Shown here piece by piece: positions 51,686 to 64,000 of a stretch of DNA of 64,000 nt. A program made the position numbers and the translations under genes. The notes beneath the pieces are model-generated. The model saw only the letters and a program-made list of their open reading frames with translations, made no database searches and was not told the origin of the DNA. Source of the DNA: Neodiprion pinetum (lineage: Eukaryota; Arthropoda; Insecta; Hymenoptera; Diprionidae); contig NC_060234.1 in the NCBI RefSeq assembly GCF_021155775.2, positions 23,864,026 to 23,928,025 of the forward strand, written 5' to 3'. Within the stretch, counting starts at the first letter, position 1. Every line of letters begins with the position of its first letter.

Positions 51686-54431
51686 ATTCGTACACAGACT
51701 TACGTATGTAAAACCGTAAAAATGATCCGTATATATGCATGCCAGAGTCTGTAAACTCAAATTAACAAAGTTTGGTTATTAATAATTTTGAAAAGATCAT
51801 ATTGTCGTTTCGTTTGTTTGTATTAAAACCGTATTATTTATCAAATTTCGATGATTCACTGCCGATTATTTCCGCGAATGAATACCTCACAAATTGCCTG
51901 AGATGTATTTCTAGGGTTGGATCTCAGTTTATCACAAAAATGTTGTGCACCATATCATTAAAGGTGATAATCACTAAACTTATACTTGATTCAAATAACG
52001 GTAACACTACTCGAACATTATTTCAGGTGATTTGCAGAATATCCAAACACGAACAAAATAAGCTCTGATCCATCGATGTTGGACAAATGATACGATTTTA
52101 CTATTGAGAAAACGAAATAAAAAACGTGACTTATTTTGAATTATTAATAACTACACTGTCTTTATCCGAATTTGCGGTTTTATTTATTTATTTTATATTA
52201 CTATTGGGAAGACATTTCCTGTAAAAATTCAGCTTAATTAACTTGAGTTCAATCTCGTACCTACTGCTAAACTTTTTTTCGACTTATTTTTTTACAGGAC
52301 TGTAAAACCTCAACATCCTTAACAAAACATACCGCTAGGATCATCGGAATTCCTCTTTTCTGTCCAATTAATTTCTTAGCGTTAAAAATATTAACTATGT
52401 AACGGAAAATATTAACTATATGACGACTATCATTAATGTAAATATTTTATAAAGTGTCAATAACGATATAAAGTTAATTATCATGTAAAATATCCGCACT
52501 TAAATATTATTAGTTAGGTTGATTTTAAATTTGTAACATTTTGATGATCAATAGTTTGCACGTGTATTGCTTTTGTTTCCATTACAATTTACAAGTGTAT
52601 TTTGTAATTGGTTTGAGATTCAATGAAATGTATATTTTAGAGTCAAAATATATAACAAATTACGTTGTAATAGACTGGCAACCAATACTATGCAAAAGTA
52701 AACATGTTTTTAGACTAACATATTTCAACTAATACTTGAAACAATTTGACCATTTTAAGCAGACGTATTTGACAGTAATTCGAAACCTGTTTAATATATC
52801 CCCCTGCCGTGTAATTCCGTATAAGTTATTAATAGTCTTTAACTTTACACTAGCGAGTCGCAGCCAGGTAACAAGTGGCACGACGTTCACTTATGACTTC
52901 AGCCAACTACTGGAATTATAGAATTGCACTTCTGATCTTAAATTTCATAAAAAAAAGTTGATCTACAGACGGCCATTCAAGATAATTTACAAGAAAAAAA
53001 AAAATATATAATAATATCACATCTCAGAGCCTATTTTAAGAAACCTTTACACAGATCTACGCAGTTGATTCATGCTCGATGAAAAGCGAAGAAAGAAGCC
53101 AGATTTTTAGCCACGGTAAGAAAAATTAAGTTGATGTTTTTTTATAGCTTTTGTGTTACTGGATCTTTTGTTTTTGAAGTTTATGAGAAATTACAGTCCA
53201 CGGTAACAGTAAATAAAGACCGTTCGACCGCTGAAAGAAGCGTTTCAAAACAACTCTGGCAATATTCAAGCCCCAACGTGAGGACTACAGGCTGATGTGG
53301 CAATAATCCAAGAATTCGGTGGCCCAACGAAACGCACATGAGAAAATGGCGATAATAATGACATTTGGAATTTTTCTAATAGTTTTTCATGATTCTGACG
53401 TTAATTAAGAATAGATTTTAATGCTCTTCAGGTTTAATTCTAGTTATTCTTCACTGCGGAACTTGCAAAATTCACCAACAAAGGGAACACATGTGCCTCG
53501 AATTGCTCCTTACAAAGAAGAAACTGAAACGAAGTTAGCCAATTAATTCTACAAACTATCACTATGGAAGTGTCACTGACGAATTATTCATTATATTCAA
53601 ATGTTTCACAATTCTGGATACATTTTTACTGTCGTTATAACCAGTTTCAGTTCTTAATCAATTGAAGAATTCCGTGTACTTTATATTATTCAAAGAAAGC
53701 TTGAAATGTCAATCGCGACATTTTCGTATGAGTGAAAAAAATATTTCCTACACTGTTACAATAAATTATCATTATTTTTACTGTAATAGGCCGGGGTTTG
53801 CGTACTTTTATGACTTTTCTTACCTATTTAGAGTAATCTTTAACTATCAGAAATAAACTATATGAATCGTAGAATAAGGTCTTTGCATGGAAAAATTGTA
53901 CGTACGTATTTAGCAAAGAAACTAAAAATAGCTAGGTCGTATTCGTTCTTTTTTTTTTTTTTTTTGTCTCATTAAATAAAAATTGTCGAAAATACAGCAG
54001 TCTTAAAACTATAATAATATGACGTCATCCACGCTGAAGTAGATCAGGTTAGGTATATCTATAATTATTACAAAACCGGTGAACTTAAATTGCTTGTAAT
54101 ACCCGCAATAATCTTTCTTAAAAAAAAAAAGAAATAATACGATCCAATGATTTCGTGTTTTTCTGGACTATACGCATATAAAAATAATTTTTTGCTTCGA
54201 ATGCAAATACCCAAGTGTCTTAAATTGATAACGCCACCTTACGCAGCAAAATGTATTCAACACACAATTACAGTTTCAGAAATGTAACTCAACTTCTGTG
54301 TTGCCCAATATTTAGTTTGAGAAAATTATATCTTCCCCTTCCGTCTTTTAAGTTTTTTTTATTTTATTCTATGTTTCTGAGCACAGTACAACAACGCCAT
54401 AAAATCTCAGAAAGTAACCTCAAAGAATGCC

Positions 54432-57400
54432 TCATACAATATGAATGGTACTTTGCAATGGGTTCATTCCATTTCGGCCTTCAAGGTCTGCGGATTCTAT
54501 TTGTTCTTTGAGCAATTCCAGTTCCCTAATGCCACTTGCAGTGACTTCGTATTTGTGTGCCACTAAGCTTCTGTAAAAGTGTATTGCAAATGCCAGAAAT
54601 ACAATCAACACCGGGATTAAAACTACACACGCTGCCCACGACGCAGCCTTCTCAACTTCGTAGAATTTGACCCAACACAAAATTGCAATCTCTAACAAAA
54701 ATAACAATAATCCTAGCAGTGTTGAAAATGCCCAGGCAATTTCAATGTACCAGTGAAGTCGTTCGTGTGGCGATTCGTGGACGAGACTAATACTGTGAAG
54801 ATTGCATATTGCTTCGATGTTTGGAAGGATGCAAGTGGATATCATGAGTGCTAGCATGTGAACAGACACCAGTAATGTTGTGCAGATTGCGAATCCAATC
54901 AGCATTGATTTGGGCACTGTTGTATCCTTATCCAGCTGTACTTCAACCATGGCCACCTGTCCATCAAATTTTCTATTTACGTGGTGTATTTGCCTATTTT
55001 ACTTTCAATTCTCCATTATATTTATACACGCCAATAGAATTGTTGACATTATTACATGTACCTTTGAAACTACCTATTTGAAACTGCAAGATCGGTACAC
55101 AAATGGAAGGTACATATTTTCGGTTTGTGTAAACACATTTCAATCATGAATTCTCTTCAATGGCTTACATCCAATAAGAATGTACTATATAATATGATTT
55201 ATCTACATTACTGATTTCCTGTAATTATATGAATACATTGAATTCAAAATGTACACGTTAATCATCAGAACCTGCTATCCCAATTAATGACGTGTGTCAG
55301 TCATAAATTATTAATAAGCCTGTTATGTAATGCTACAATTGAAGATGCATTTTTTCATTTTCATCTTCTTATTATATATCGGCACAGTCATTGATAGAAT
55401 TTTACAAGTACAAAAATATTTTTAAAGTCTTATCAGTAAAAAATTCGGCTTGAGAGGAAAAAAAAAAAAAATGAAGAATCGAGAAATTATCCGCATCATG
55501 CATTTTCTTTATGATTGAGTGAAGTTGCATAGCATGAACTGTTCATTTTTTCAGAAAAGTATATAAGCTATAACTACATAACCTGAGATTTTTTCAAAAT
55601 TATGCATCGAATGTCTCATTATCAGTTTCGCTACATCAGTTTAACGATGAGTAATTAAATCTTACCATGGCAAAACCAGAAAGCAAAGCTGAAGTCTTAC
55701 TGGAAGCTTTGAGTTTGGCTCTGCTTAGTTGCAATTTCCTCCAAGACAAATAGCCCGGAGTATGTAGCCCATCTCCTGATTGTGACATCTTTGACTAACG
55801 ACAAAAAACAATTACTGATTTTTGTGGATATAGATTCAAAAAAACTGAGAGCTAAACCTAAGGTAAAACTTTAATTCATATCCTACCCAAAAATAACTAG
55901 CAGTTCTTGCTGTTCACACAGTCAAGTGTGTTTACTTTTTCTAGTCTGTATTACAAAATATTGTCTTAAAAAAGAAATTTGCGATACTGTATTGCAATCG
56001 ATCAAAAATAGAAGGGACAAAAAAAATTGGGCCTGCACCTACGACTAGATTTACATAATAAGTTGGTTAACTGCGTCTATAATTACAAAAGATTAACTAG
56101 TTTTCCTAAACAATGCAGAGAACTGAGGTTTAAAACTAATTACTATGATGTAATGATTATTTTAGAGAAGAATAAATTTGAGCATAAAAATTTCTCTTTG
56201 CTAATAAATTCGGTTAGGTGCATACATTCAAGTAACAATAAACAATGTTAATAGAAGATACAGTTTTTCTTAAAAGTGGAGAAGATGGATTAAAAAAACG
56301 ACACCATCACGAAAGAAAAAGCAACAATCAGTCACTGATAAATTGTTATTGTATAAATTTTTTGAAAGGATGGTTGTGAAAACGTCAGTGAAAACGTACC
56401 ATATGATGTTGCCAATAGAAGTGTGTGTAGCAAGTCCCACGGAAGATAAAATAACCAACGGGTGCTGAACCAAAGAAAATACGAACCAAGATTAATAAGA
56501 AAACTAAAAATGTTTCTACATTTATACTCCAGAGTGGGTCAAGTACCATTACGTAAGTAAAAATTACTCACAAGTGTCAAAGGATTTTACAAATTACATT
56601 CCTTGTAAATTCTAGTACATTTTGTACTTCACGAAGTTAACATGTCTACTTTGTGATGAAGCAATTTTTCGAACAATTTAGGAAATAATGCAAAATCTCG
56701 TTGTCCGGTAAAATAAAACAAGATCCCTAATTCACTGTTTTGAGAAGAACAGTGTTATAAAATGACTGTTACATAAGTGTGTGACTGAATTATCGAGTAC
56801 TGAAACAGCAAATAATATAATACATGCAAAAATTCAAATGATATTATTAATATTTAGTGTTGGACACAAGAACAACCTTGGACTTGGTCTCGTCTCAGTT
56901 TTGTCTTGACTTTCAGAACGAGACCAAAATAAGATCACAGTGGAAAAATTCGGGACGATACCAAGATTGTCCTGAAGTCTCGACAAGAGTCTCGTCAATA
57001 TTAGTCAGTGTTCAAAGGAAAACTGTAATGCATAATATCACTTCATATTCCTAAAATTGCATAAATTTCTCCAAGTTACAGATATTTTCTATTAAAATAC
57101 TTTTAATTTTAAATAAATATACCAGGTTTTTTCTCATCCATCAAAACCAAAATTTTCATAGAACCAACTGATGCACTTATATAAAAAATTCGAAATTTAT
57201 ATAGTTGAATGCCGAGGAATCACCAAGCATGACCAAGACCATACCAAGGCAGGAGAAAGACTAGAAATGAGAATTGAGTTTTTTCCATTAAGCCCGAGAC
57301 CAGGTAAAAATTGAGGTTTTTTTGTAACCGAGACAAGACTCGGCAGTCTCGTCCAGTTTTGTTTCCAGCACTGTTAGTATTACATAGCTATTGTGGTTAA

Positions 57401-59407
57401 TTGAACAGTGTTAATTGTGCATATAATACCACAAAAAATCTAAATAAGGTTGTTAGTAACTTGAGAGCGTCGAATTTAACATTAGGCATCAAAGTTAATA
57501 AACTAGTTTCAGCTGTGCGATATAGATTTTATTGAATACATTGTTACTGATTTAAAGTAAAATAGCCTCTAAGATATCTTGCATATTATATATGAAATTA
57601 TTATTGCATGAAGCAAATCCAAATACAACAGTTTTCAAAATGTTAAGCTGTTTAATTTGTGTGGAATGGATTATATGGATTTTTTTTAAAGGCGGGATCA
57701 ATGAAAACGAAAATTTCAAAAACAAATCTCTCGATACCTCGCCAACATTTTGTTCATTAAAAGTTTCAGCCTAATTACATATTGCTAATCTTCCAGGGTA
57801 TTATAGTGCATCGAAGTGTGATTGAGACAACAATTTATAGGTATACGAGTGAAATAAGTTACCATTGAGTATCAAAGTTTATAATTTTTTGACACACAGA
57901 CTATTTCTGAACACAATTCACAAGTATTTTTCCAAAATGTGAAGTCAAAAGATCGTTAATTACCTGAATTACAGCGGGTCACATTTAAAGTAATATATAT
58001 ATTTTCCGTCATAACAAAAGAAACTTATTCTGCAAATAGCTTAGGGCTGACGGGATTGAAATTCATTATGTTTGTATAACGAGGCTCTTTTTTTCAAATC
58101 GTTAATTCGCAACTCTAGGATTGTTTGAAATTCGGTGAACCTTGATACAGTGTTAATATATTTATATTTTGCAAGCTCATCTGCTTCAATTTATTCTGAA
58201 GTAGAAAAATAATTCATTTTGCATTGAATGTTTCAGAATTATTTTAATTTTACTATTTTTTACTGAAATATATTTATTTTTAATTCAAATTTGAAAAATA
58301 TTTTCCAAGTAACCTAGGCTGCTGGACTGGGTGAATAAAAATTAAAACTAGTTACAGAAACTAGGACCACAATCCTCTGTAGCTTCTTAAAGTGCCAAGA
58401 CACAATGCATTGCAACATGTGCGCCAACCTCCAAATTGTTTACGGAGATTCAAAAAAAGTTCAGAACTTTGAAGAAATTAACGTGAATTGTAATACTGCA
58501 AAGTATCAAGAGTTGAAATTTAATTAATATAGACAGAGTTATCCATTCTTAGTTTTGTAAAAGCTGTTAATCGGATTCTACTGAGATTTTTCAACACCGC
58601 AAGACATCCAGCAAACATATGGAGACCATATTGTGGATTGGACCGCAAAAAGCCATGGCGCGGGCAAGCTAAACTCGAATTACATCTCAAAAAAGCGATG
58701 ACCGAAATGTAAGACAAGTCGTGATAACGGATTACTTTTTGAGAGGGGATATATAGATAATATGAATTTTGGCAACTAAAAACTGAATAAGCAACAAATC
58801 TGGCAGCAAATTAAAATATCAAACTTATCATTCATTTCATGCAACGATTCCATAAAGTATTGGACTGTAGCATAAAAAGGGAAGGACTTTATCGTGACAA
58901 CTCGTGGAACCAAGAATCGTGACTGTCGGCAGTAGTAATTCTACGGCAAGTCCACGGTGCCTTTTATATTCAAGGTGCTGATCATGGCACAAAATGACTT
59001 ATATTAGACCACCGGATACATTCAGCTTTAATACATTTCTAAAAATTTTGATTCGATACTCGGGATAAACTTTACATAAATATCATGGACAGTGTTTTGA
59101 TCTTTGATATAGACGAAATAAGCAAAAGCTAAGATTAATATGCCTGAATTAATTATAACTCTGTTATCTGTAGGAATTTTGGTAAGTGCAGATACCAACC
59201 AAAGATGGCTAATTAAATGATTCACACACTTAACTACAATTCATAACATACCTGACAACTGTGGGCACGACTATGAAAGCAATGGCCGTTATTATTGCGC
59301 TGTTCAGTATGTGCATGTGCGTGAACAGGTATGTGAGAGAGGAGAGATGGTGCACCCTCTGCAGCAAACACTGAGTTGCGCCCAGTGCTTGTTGACCATA
59401 CAGACAT
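54432..59407 (-). CDS. Orai: Orai store-operated calcium channel pore subunit (3 coding exons)
   Basis: Minus-strand coding exons 59252-59407, 55666-55794 and 54432-54956 join in phase 0 to 269 residues. Orai forms the plasma-membrane pore that opens when STIM senses empty ER calcium stores. Residues 68-92 hold the basic STIM-coupling and pore-lining stretch (LSWRKLQLSRAKLKASSKTS). TM1 follows at about 84-104, with the selectivity glutamate at residue 100 in VAMVEVQLD, equivalent to human E106. Acidic residues 104 and 106 lie at the outer mouth. TM2 is about 113-136, TM3 about 166-190 and TM4 about 202-224. LVAHK at 226-230 is the hinge before a C-terminal coiled coil (about 237-252) that binds STIM. 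The N-terminal MSVW start and His/Ala-rich stretch resemble the fly protein. Exon 1 begins at a ttatttcag acceptor (59442), so an upstream untranslated exon exists. Confidence 0.95.
55795..59251 (-). other. First coding-region intron of Orai (3.5 kb)
   Basis: Bounded by a gtatgt donor and a gtcgttag acceptor. It contains the hAT-like miniature element (56855-57373). Open frames at 56270-56473, 57592-57774 and 58520-58717 show no known domain or conserved splice context and are not called. Confidence 0.6.
56847..57381. mobile_element. Non-autonomous hAT-like element with 8-bp target duplication
   Basis: The left end tagtgttggacacaagaac and the mirror of the right end, cagtgctggaaacaaaact, are imperfect terminal inverted repeats (element 56855-57373, 519 bases). 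The flanks are ttaatatt (56847-56854) and ttagtatt (57374-57381), 7 of 8 identical. An 8-base duplication and a CAGTG-type end are hallmarks of hAT transposons. The interior is rich in gagac/gtctc and has no transposase frame, so it would need an enzyme supplied in trans. It lies in an Orai intron. Confidence 0.75.
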
Positions 59408-59442
59408 TAGGCCAAAATGATGTTGAGCAATCACGACCAAAA

Positions 59443-62400
59443 CTGAAATAAAATTCATTGTTAATAAATCAAATTTAACCATGATCTTCCGAGTTTAGAC
59501 ACAAGTAATCTAATAAATTAGCGAAAAGGAATATTTTTGTTAGTGGCATTGAGAGAAATTAGATTTGCATTGGTATGAGTTCAAATCTTGGAAACTTATA
59601 TTCGTACATCAGTACGAGGCTGAAGTTAGCAGTCGGAATTGGCAGCCAAACGTTCTAATGTTCACTCGAATAAGGTAGTGAAGTTCGAGAATCTAATTTT
59701 TATGAAATATCTTGAATTTCCAATATTAATCAGGATGGAGTTCCTGACATTAATTTATCCGTGCACTGTGAGAAATCAGCGTCATTTCGCGACTTTAGGA
59801 TTATTTAGAATATGCTAAACCATAATAAAGCAGCTTATATTTATATTTCGCAACTTCAGCTCGTTTTAAAATCATTCTATTGTTGGAAAACCGCGATTTC
59901 CCGATAAACATTTCCTTGCATTAACTTTACTAACTTCAACCTCATTCAAATAAAGGAGTTTAGAGTTTTGAACAAAAAAAAAATGTGTGGGCAAATTAAT
60001 TTTTCACTGAAAACAGCTTGATCGATAAAGCTGTAAGAAGAAAAGTATGTCATAAAAATGTAAAGGATGTTACGACTTTCAACAGTTTTCTAAGTAGATT
60101 CTTGTCTCTAGGTAAGACACGATTGTTAAACTATTTCTGTAGTCACATTAGAACTAGTATAAAATATATTTTGTACACTACTTTAAATTGAATTGGTACT
60201 AGGTGTAAAAAAACACCTAATTCTGGATAGTTTTCTTGACTCATTTTCGAATAAGCCTTAGGACAAAGTTTCCAAAAGCCCATACCTCCAATCAATTTGA
60301 TTCTGATATACTTCGTATACTCATATATTTTGACTCATTACGAATATTATAGTGAAAATGCCCGCAAATTTGATTTTTAAGGTCAAAACTTACAAAATTT
60401 AATTTTTAAAAGTTTTTATATTTTATTTCAATAAGTGTTGATCTTAGAAAAAACTGTTTTCTACAAAAATTGTAGCCCGTAAAAAGACCGATCCGTTATG
60501 TTCCATACAGTTTGTCTGCATTTCTCAAAGAAGTTTGCTAATCTATTTTGTCTCAAGAATTTCCCAATGTTTTTAAATTTTCTGGATCTAATTAAAATGT
60601 TTGGTTTCTCAGACTCCCATGATTCTCATTTCATCGCAACTTCACCTACAATTTGAAAAAGGTCTAGTATAAATTAACTGATTAATACCTCATCAGTGAA
60701 ATCTAAGCCATTAATCTAAAAGGTTACAAATCACTTGAATAATACACATGTTTATTTAATGTGTTAAATGTTTTCAAAATGACACGACATATTTAAAATT
60801 CTTAGGCTATTTGCCTAAATTTTCCATTTTCAATTTAATTTTTATATTTCTTTCGGATGGCAACGTTTTTCAAAGGAATTACCAATCTACATTCATGGGT
60901 GACTAGCCGAGTGTTATGACACATGTAAACAATTTAGCCAATCTCTCAAACAAGTAACAAATAATGTATCAAGGAGAAAGTAACGGAACCGGCGGCACTG
61001 ATTGCTACTATGTTTATAGGTCAGGGTGACAATGTGTAATGTAACATTACTATCTACAATCGTAAAGTGCAATGGTAGGATCTTAAAAATTGAACATAAA
61101 AATCCAGTTCTTCGGAAATCAATGGCAGTGAATAATACTTTTTTTTTTTTCTACACCAACTTTTTTGCACTACAAGATGTACAACAATTTTTTAAGAAAA
61201 TATTCGTGCTCGAATTTATCAAAACGATTGGATAAGTTTGCCAGTAATTATACTTATTACCTATTCAGATATTTATTGTCTGATATATTATTAGAAAACT
61301 GATATGTATTCGCGGGGTTACCATTATGTTCGTCAATTATGTGCCTTCTTGGTGTATCAACTAAATGTAAGTTAGCGTTTTGTCGTTGGGTGACATTGAT
61401 AATATCTCTAAATTTTCAGTTCTCCAATTTTGGATCCGTCGTGTAATTAATCTAGAGTGTTCGAACTGGATAACCTTAGACTTCTTTACAACATTTCAAA
61501 AACGTGTTTCACACTTAAATATAGTGACATATAAATTCAAAATCACGAACTTCATTTACGAAACAATAAATTTTCAATTGCCCAACTGGGAAAAAACCTA
61601 ATTAAAATTGAAACAGTTGTAATAAAGCTAATGAAAAAATAATGCAAAGGTTTGGATTGTCGATAGAGAATTATTAGGAATTGACAGTTTTCAATGGGAC
61701 CTCAAAATTTACCGGATCCAAATTGTATTATGACTATAGACTGAACCCATAAGTACTCCTTATTCGATTTGAGTTTATGTTCGAATCAGTGGAACCTCAT
61801 CTTCAAAACCTGCATTTCCAGCCTTATATTATAGGCTTGACGATTTATGAATCACTGAGCTGAGTAAATAAACTGAGTGCTTATCAAATATAATGTTTAC
61901 TTGTGAATATTAACCTTAAGACAATGGAATTAAAGTTAAAACTGTATGGGTTAAAGAAATATTACTTCTACAAATATTAGTTGAGTGTAAATATTCATGC
62001 TTGTAATATGTGGAATAAATTGCAACATATCCTTAGTCTAAATGTGTATACGGGTTAGTAATCAAGATTATGTGGTTAAACTTCCATGAGCTTGAAGTTT
62101 GGAACGTTGTTATAATGTAAAGTATAAAGTATATAATGTAAAGTATAAAATAATTCAATGCAATACAAGAATGAAAAATATTTATCATACAAATATATGA
62201 GAGCAGTGAGTAGTTTGCTTATGAATAACATTTGCGTTAATTTAATGACGTCTCTAATTATACGTGTAATAGGTGTATTCAGTACCGTATAGTGAGAAAA
62301 TTTTGAAAACACTACAAACGGGTCATACGATAAGAATGAATTACTATATGTTTCCAAAGTCAGACAAGAATCTGGGAATCATGAATTAAGACTGTAGCAC

Positions 62401-62870
62401 AGAGATTGTGGATTATCAAATATTTTTTTCACTTGAGTAACGGAAGGGTTATCTGCAGTTATTTTTTATGACGCATTTATTATTATATTAGCTGCACTCA
62501 CAACTCCGGACTGTGTTAACATAAGTAGAACAAAAAAAAAAAAAAAATTAACAAGGTTATAGTGCGAAAAGACTATGCTATAGTGTAAATATGGCTAAGA
62601 ATATCGCGTGAATGTTGAATAAAGTGGAGCAGCTGATCGTAATTATAGATATAAGCGAAATTATTTCTGGTAATAAAAGAACAATACGTATATGCATTCG
62701 GAAAATAAGATGCGTTAATTGTAAGTTAGTTTGTCAGCTACGGTTAAAACGCAAATGAAATAATATTACCATTGTCAGAGAAGAGTGTCCACCGTACCTT
62801 CAAGTCATAACTTGATACGCACAATTAAGGTCAATTGTTTGTGTAATCACGGTGTTAATCACAGTGCGTA
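59443..62870 (-). other. Probable 5' intron of Orai
   Basis: The ttatttcag acceptor at 59443-59445 implies that transcription starts further right. The stretch is AT-rich, with poly-A/T runs and no gene I can support; the small open frames at 61026-61235, 61380-61601 and 62076-62357 look like chance. Confidence 0.4.
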
Positions 62871-62879
62871 TTTTAGCCT

Positions 62880-63160
62880 ACGCCACCATTACCCGACACA
62901 ACACATTTGTTGGTAATTCCGCGGTGCTTGCCGTACTCAAAACAAGTGACGAACGAGAAGCGAGCAACGCTGCGAAAGGCTACGAACCTTGCCGACAACT
63001 TCCGAATCCCATCGAACGCCCCATCGGCTAGCTGTGGCAGACCCGCGAATAATAGAAAAGACACTATACACTTGTTGCGAGTGGCAAACTTGAATAAGTT
63101 GATCGCATGCGGATAGCCAAAGAAGGAAAGAAAAATAATAGCGCGTATTCCTCTCGGGCC
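62880..63160 (-). promoter_or_regulatory. Candidate promoter / 5' untranslated exon of Orai
   Basis: A clearly GC- and CpG-richer island in an AT-rich 4-kb stretch. On the minus strand it contains a gtgtcgggtaatgg donor-like site near 62895. Its position 3.5 kb upstream of the first Orai coding exon, which starts at an acceptor, suits a non-coding first exon. Open frames through it (62873-63064 minus, 62907-63116 plus) are unlikely to be translated. No transcript evidence. Confidence 0.35.
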
Positions 63161-63439
63161 TCTTACAAAATCGCAAAAAAATATTCAGAGTAACAGGAAA
63201 TAAAAGTTATTTTTCAATCGCGGAGTGGCTTAGAAAATATCGGAAATGAAAAAAACTTTGCAGGGAAAAAATCAGAAAAAAAAAGAATGATTTTCTGGGA
63301 ACAATTACTGAAATTCTTTTCGAATTGAAGTTAATTTCTCCTATACAGATCGACCATTTCCGGAAAATAATTCTTGTTAATCACGTAGTAGTAGTAAAAA
63401 TATTTAAAAGCAACAGCGAATATTTGTCGCGCAGATTTT

Positions 63440-63460
63440 TTCTCTCTCTCTCTCTCTCTC
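63440..63460. repeat. TC dinucleotide microsatellite
   Basis: About ten tc units in a row. From here to the right edge, no gene is supported. Confidence 0.85.
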
Positions 63461-64000
63461 TTTTTGGAATAGCAAAGTCCGTCAACTTCAAGTTGAAGGC
63501 GATATCAAACAATTGTTCGTAAGTAGCTCATATTTCGAATTAGTCGACAGTAGCACAGTATAACAGGTCTTATAGCACGCGTTAACCATTGTGAGTTTGT
63601 AACGTCACATTTTAATGAACGGCAATTGAGACGATCAGCTTAAGTAGTCAATTTCAAGTCTAACTTGATACCTGATCATTTTGCGCAACGGGTTCAAGTT
63701 GTTGGCGTTCCTAAAGTTCATTTACCATAAATGTCCGAAAACTACATAATAACTATTCCACTTTGCAAAGTTTACCCTGTTGTGCGTCAAGTTTGCGCTG
63801 CCTGCTGTAATGGCCGAATACGTTTAAATGTCGCAAAAACTAATCAGTTCAAATATTCAAGTGTTTCAGAAACGTCCGAATATCCAAGGAAGATGTCGGA
63901 GCAAATCTGTCGAATATAGAACATTTCAATTGCATTGAGGGGGGAATGGTGAAAAAAATACTACAACATCAAAACCCCGCAAACATATAACAGATGCGGA

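Larger units (their letters stand above)
46451..54431. other. Intergenic stretch between the SEC14-like gene and Orai
   Basis: No supported gene over 8 kb. It contains a transposon-end-like agggtgtttcaaaaaaag at 47762, the hairpin at 48431-48520, a GC-richer open patch at about 49240-49440 and an inverted-repeat cluster at 51.47-51.68 kb. A minus-strand ATG at about 48075 opens a 20-codon arginine-rich frame to a gtgagt, but its phase does not fit the SEC14-like exon downstream. Confidence 0.5.

Noticed and set aside
1..64000. CRISPR arrays, tRNA and rRNA genes, prokaryotic operons, viral insertions
   Set aside because: No regularly spaced identical repeats, no clear tRNA box pairs, no rRNA-like stretches and no recognisable viral coding region seen by eye on either strand.

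Overview
This window reads as an animal nuclear chromosome, most likely an insect. It is AT-rich and sparse in genes. The coding exons are short, separated by GT-AG introns, and scattered among inverted-repeat elements, simple repeats and poly-A/T runs. There are no operons, ribosome-binding sites or prokaryotic gene arrays. The Orai protein resembles insect Orai at its N-terminus, and the gene set is ordinary insect. A hymenopteran such as a sawfly is my guess from general impression only.

Layout: (1) About 0.6-17 kb, plus strand: a four-exon secreted C-type lectin whose first intron is 12.5 kb and full of repeats. (2) 19.3-20.7 kb, minus strand: a three-exon 77-residue single-pass membrane protein, possibly a respiratory complex I accessory subunit. 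(3) 21.5-25.2 kb, minus strand: splice-compatible small exons that may form one or two undescribed small genes; this part is weak. (4) 26.6-28.0 kb, plus strand: a complete three-exon thioredoxin-domain protein of the TXNDC17/TRP14 type with the WCPDC redox motif. (5) 28.7-46.0 kb, minus strand: a complete ten-exon SEC14-like lipid-binding protein with CRAL-TRIO and GOLD domains, 397 residues. One of its introns has a GC donor, and another holds a decayed non-LTR retrotransposon in antisense. (6) 46-54.4 kb: intergenic, with hairpin and repeat structures. (7) 54.4-59.4 kb, minus strand: Orai, the store-operated calcium channel pore subunit, three coding exons and 269 residues. A likely 5' untranslated exon or promoter lies near 63 kb.

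TXNDC17 and the SEC14-like gene converge, with about 640 bp between their stop codons. The genes do not form a pathway. They are neighbouring housekeeping and immune-type genes.

I found no clear new biological system. The most unusual material is structural: a near-palindrome of roughly 570 bp at 38 kb, a very well matched GC-rich inverted repeat at 6.9 kb, a hAT-like miniature element with a near-perfect 8-bp target duplication at 57 kb, other fold-back elements at 43 kb, and compact hairpins. All exon models were read by eye from reading frame, splice consensus and remembered family features. None was checked by alignment.
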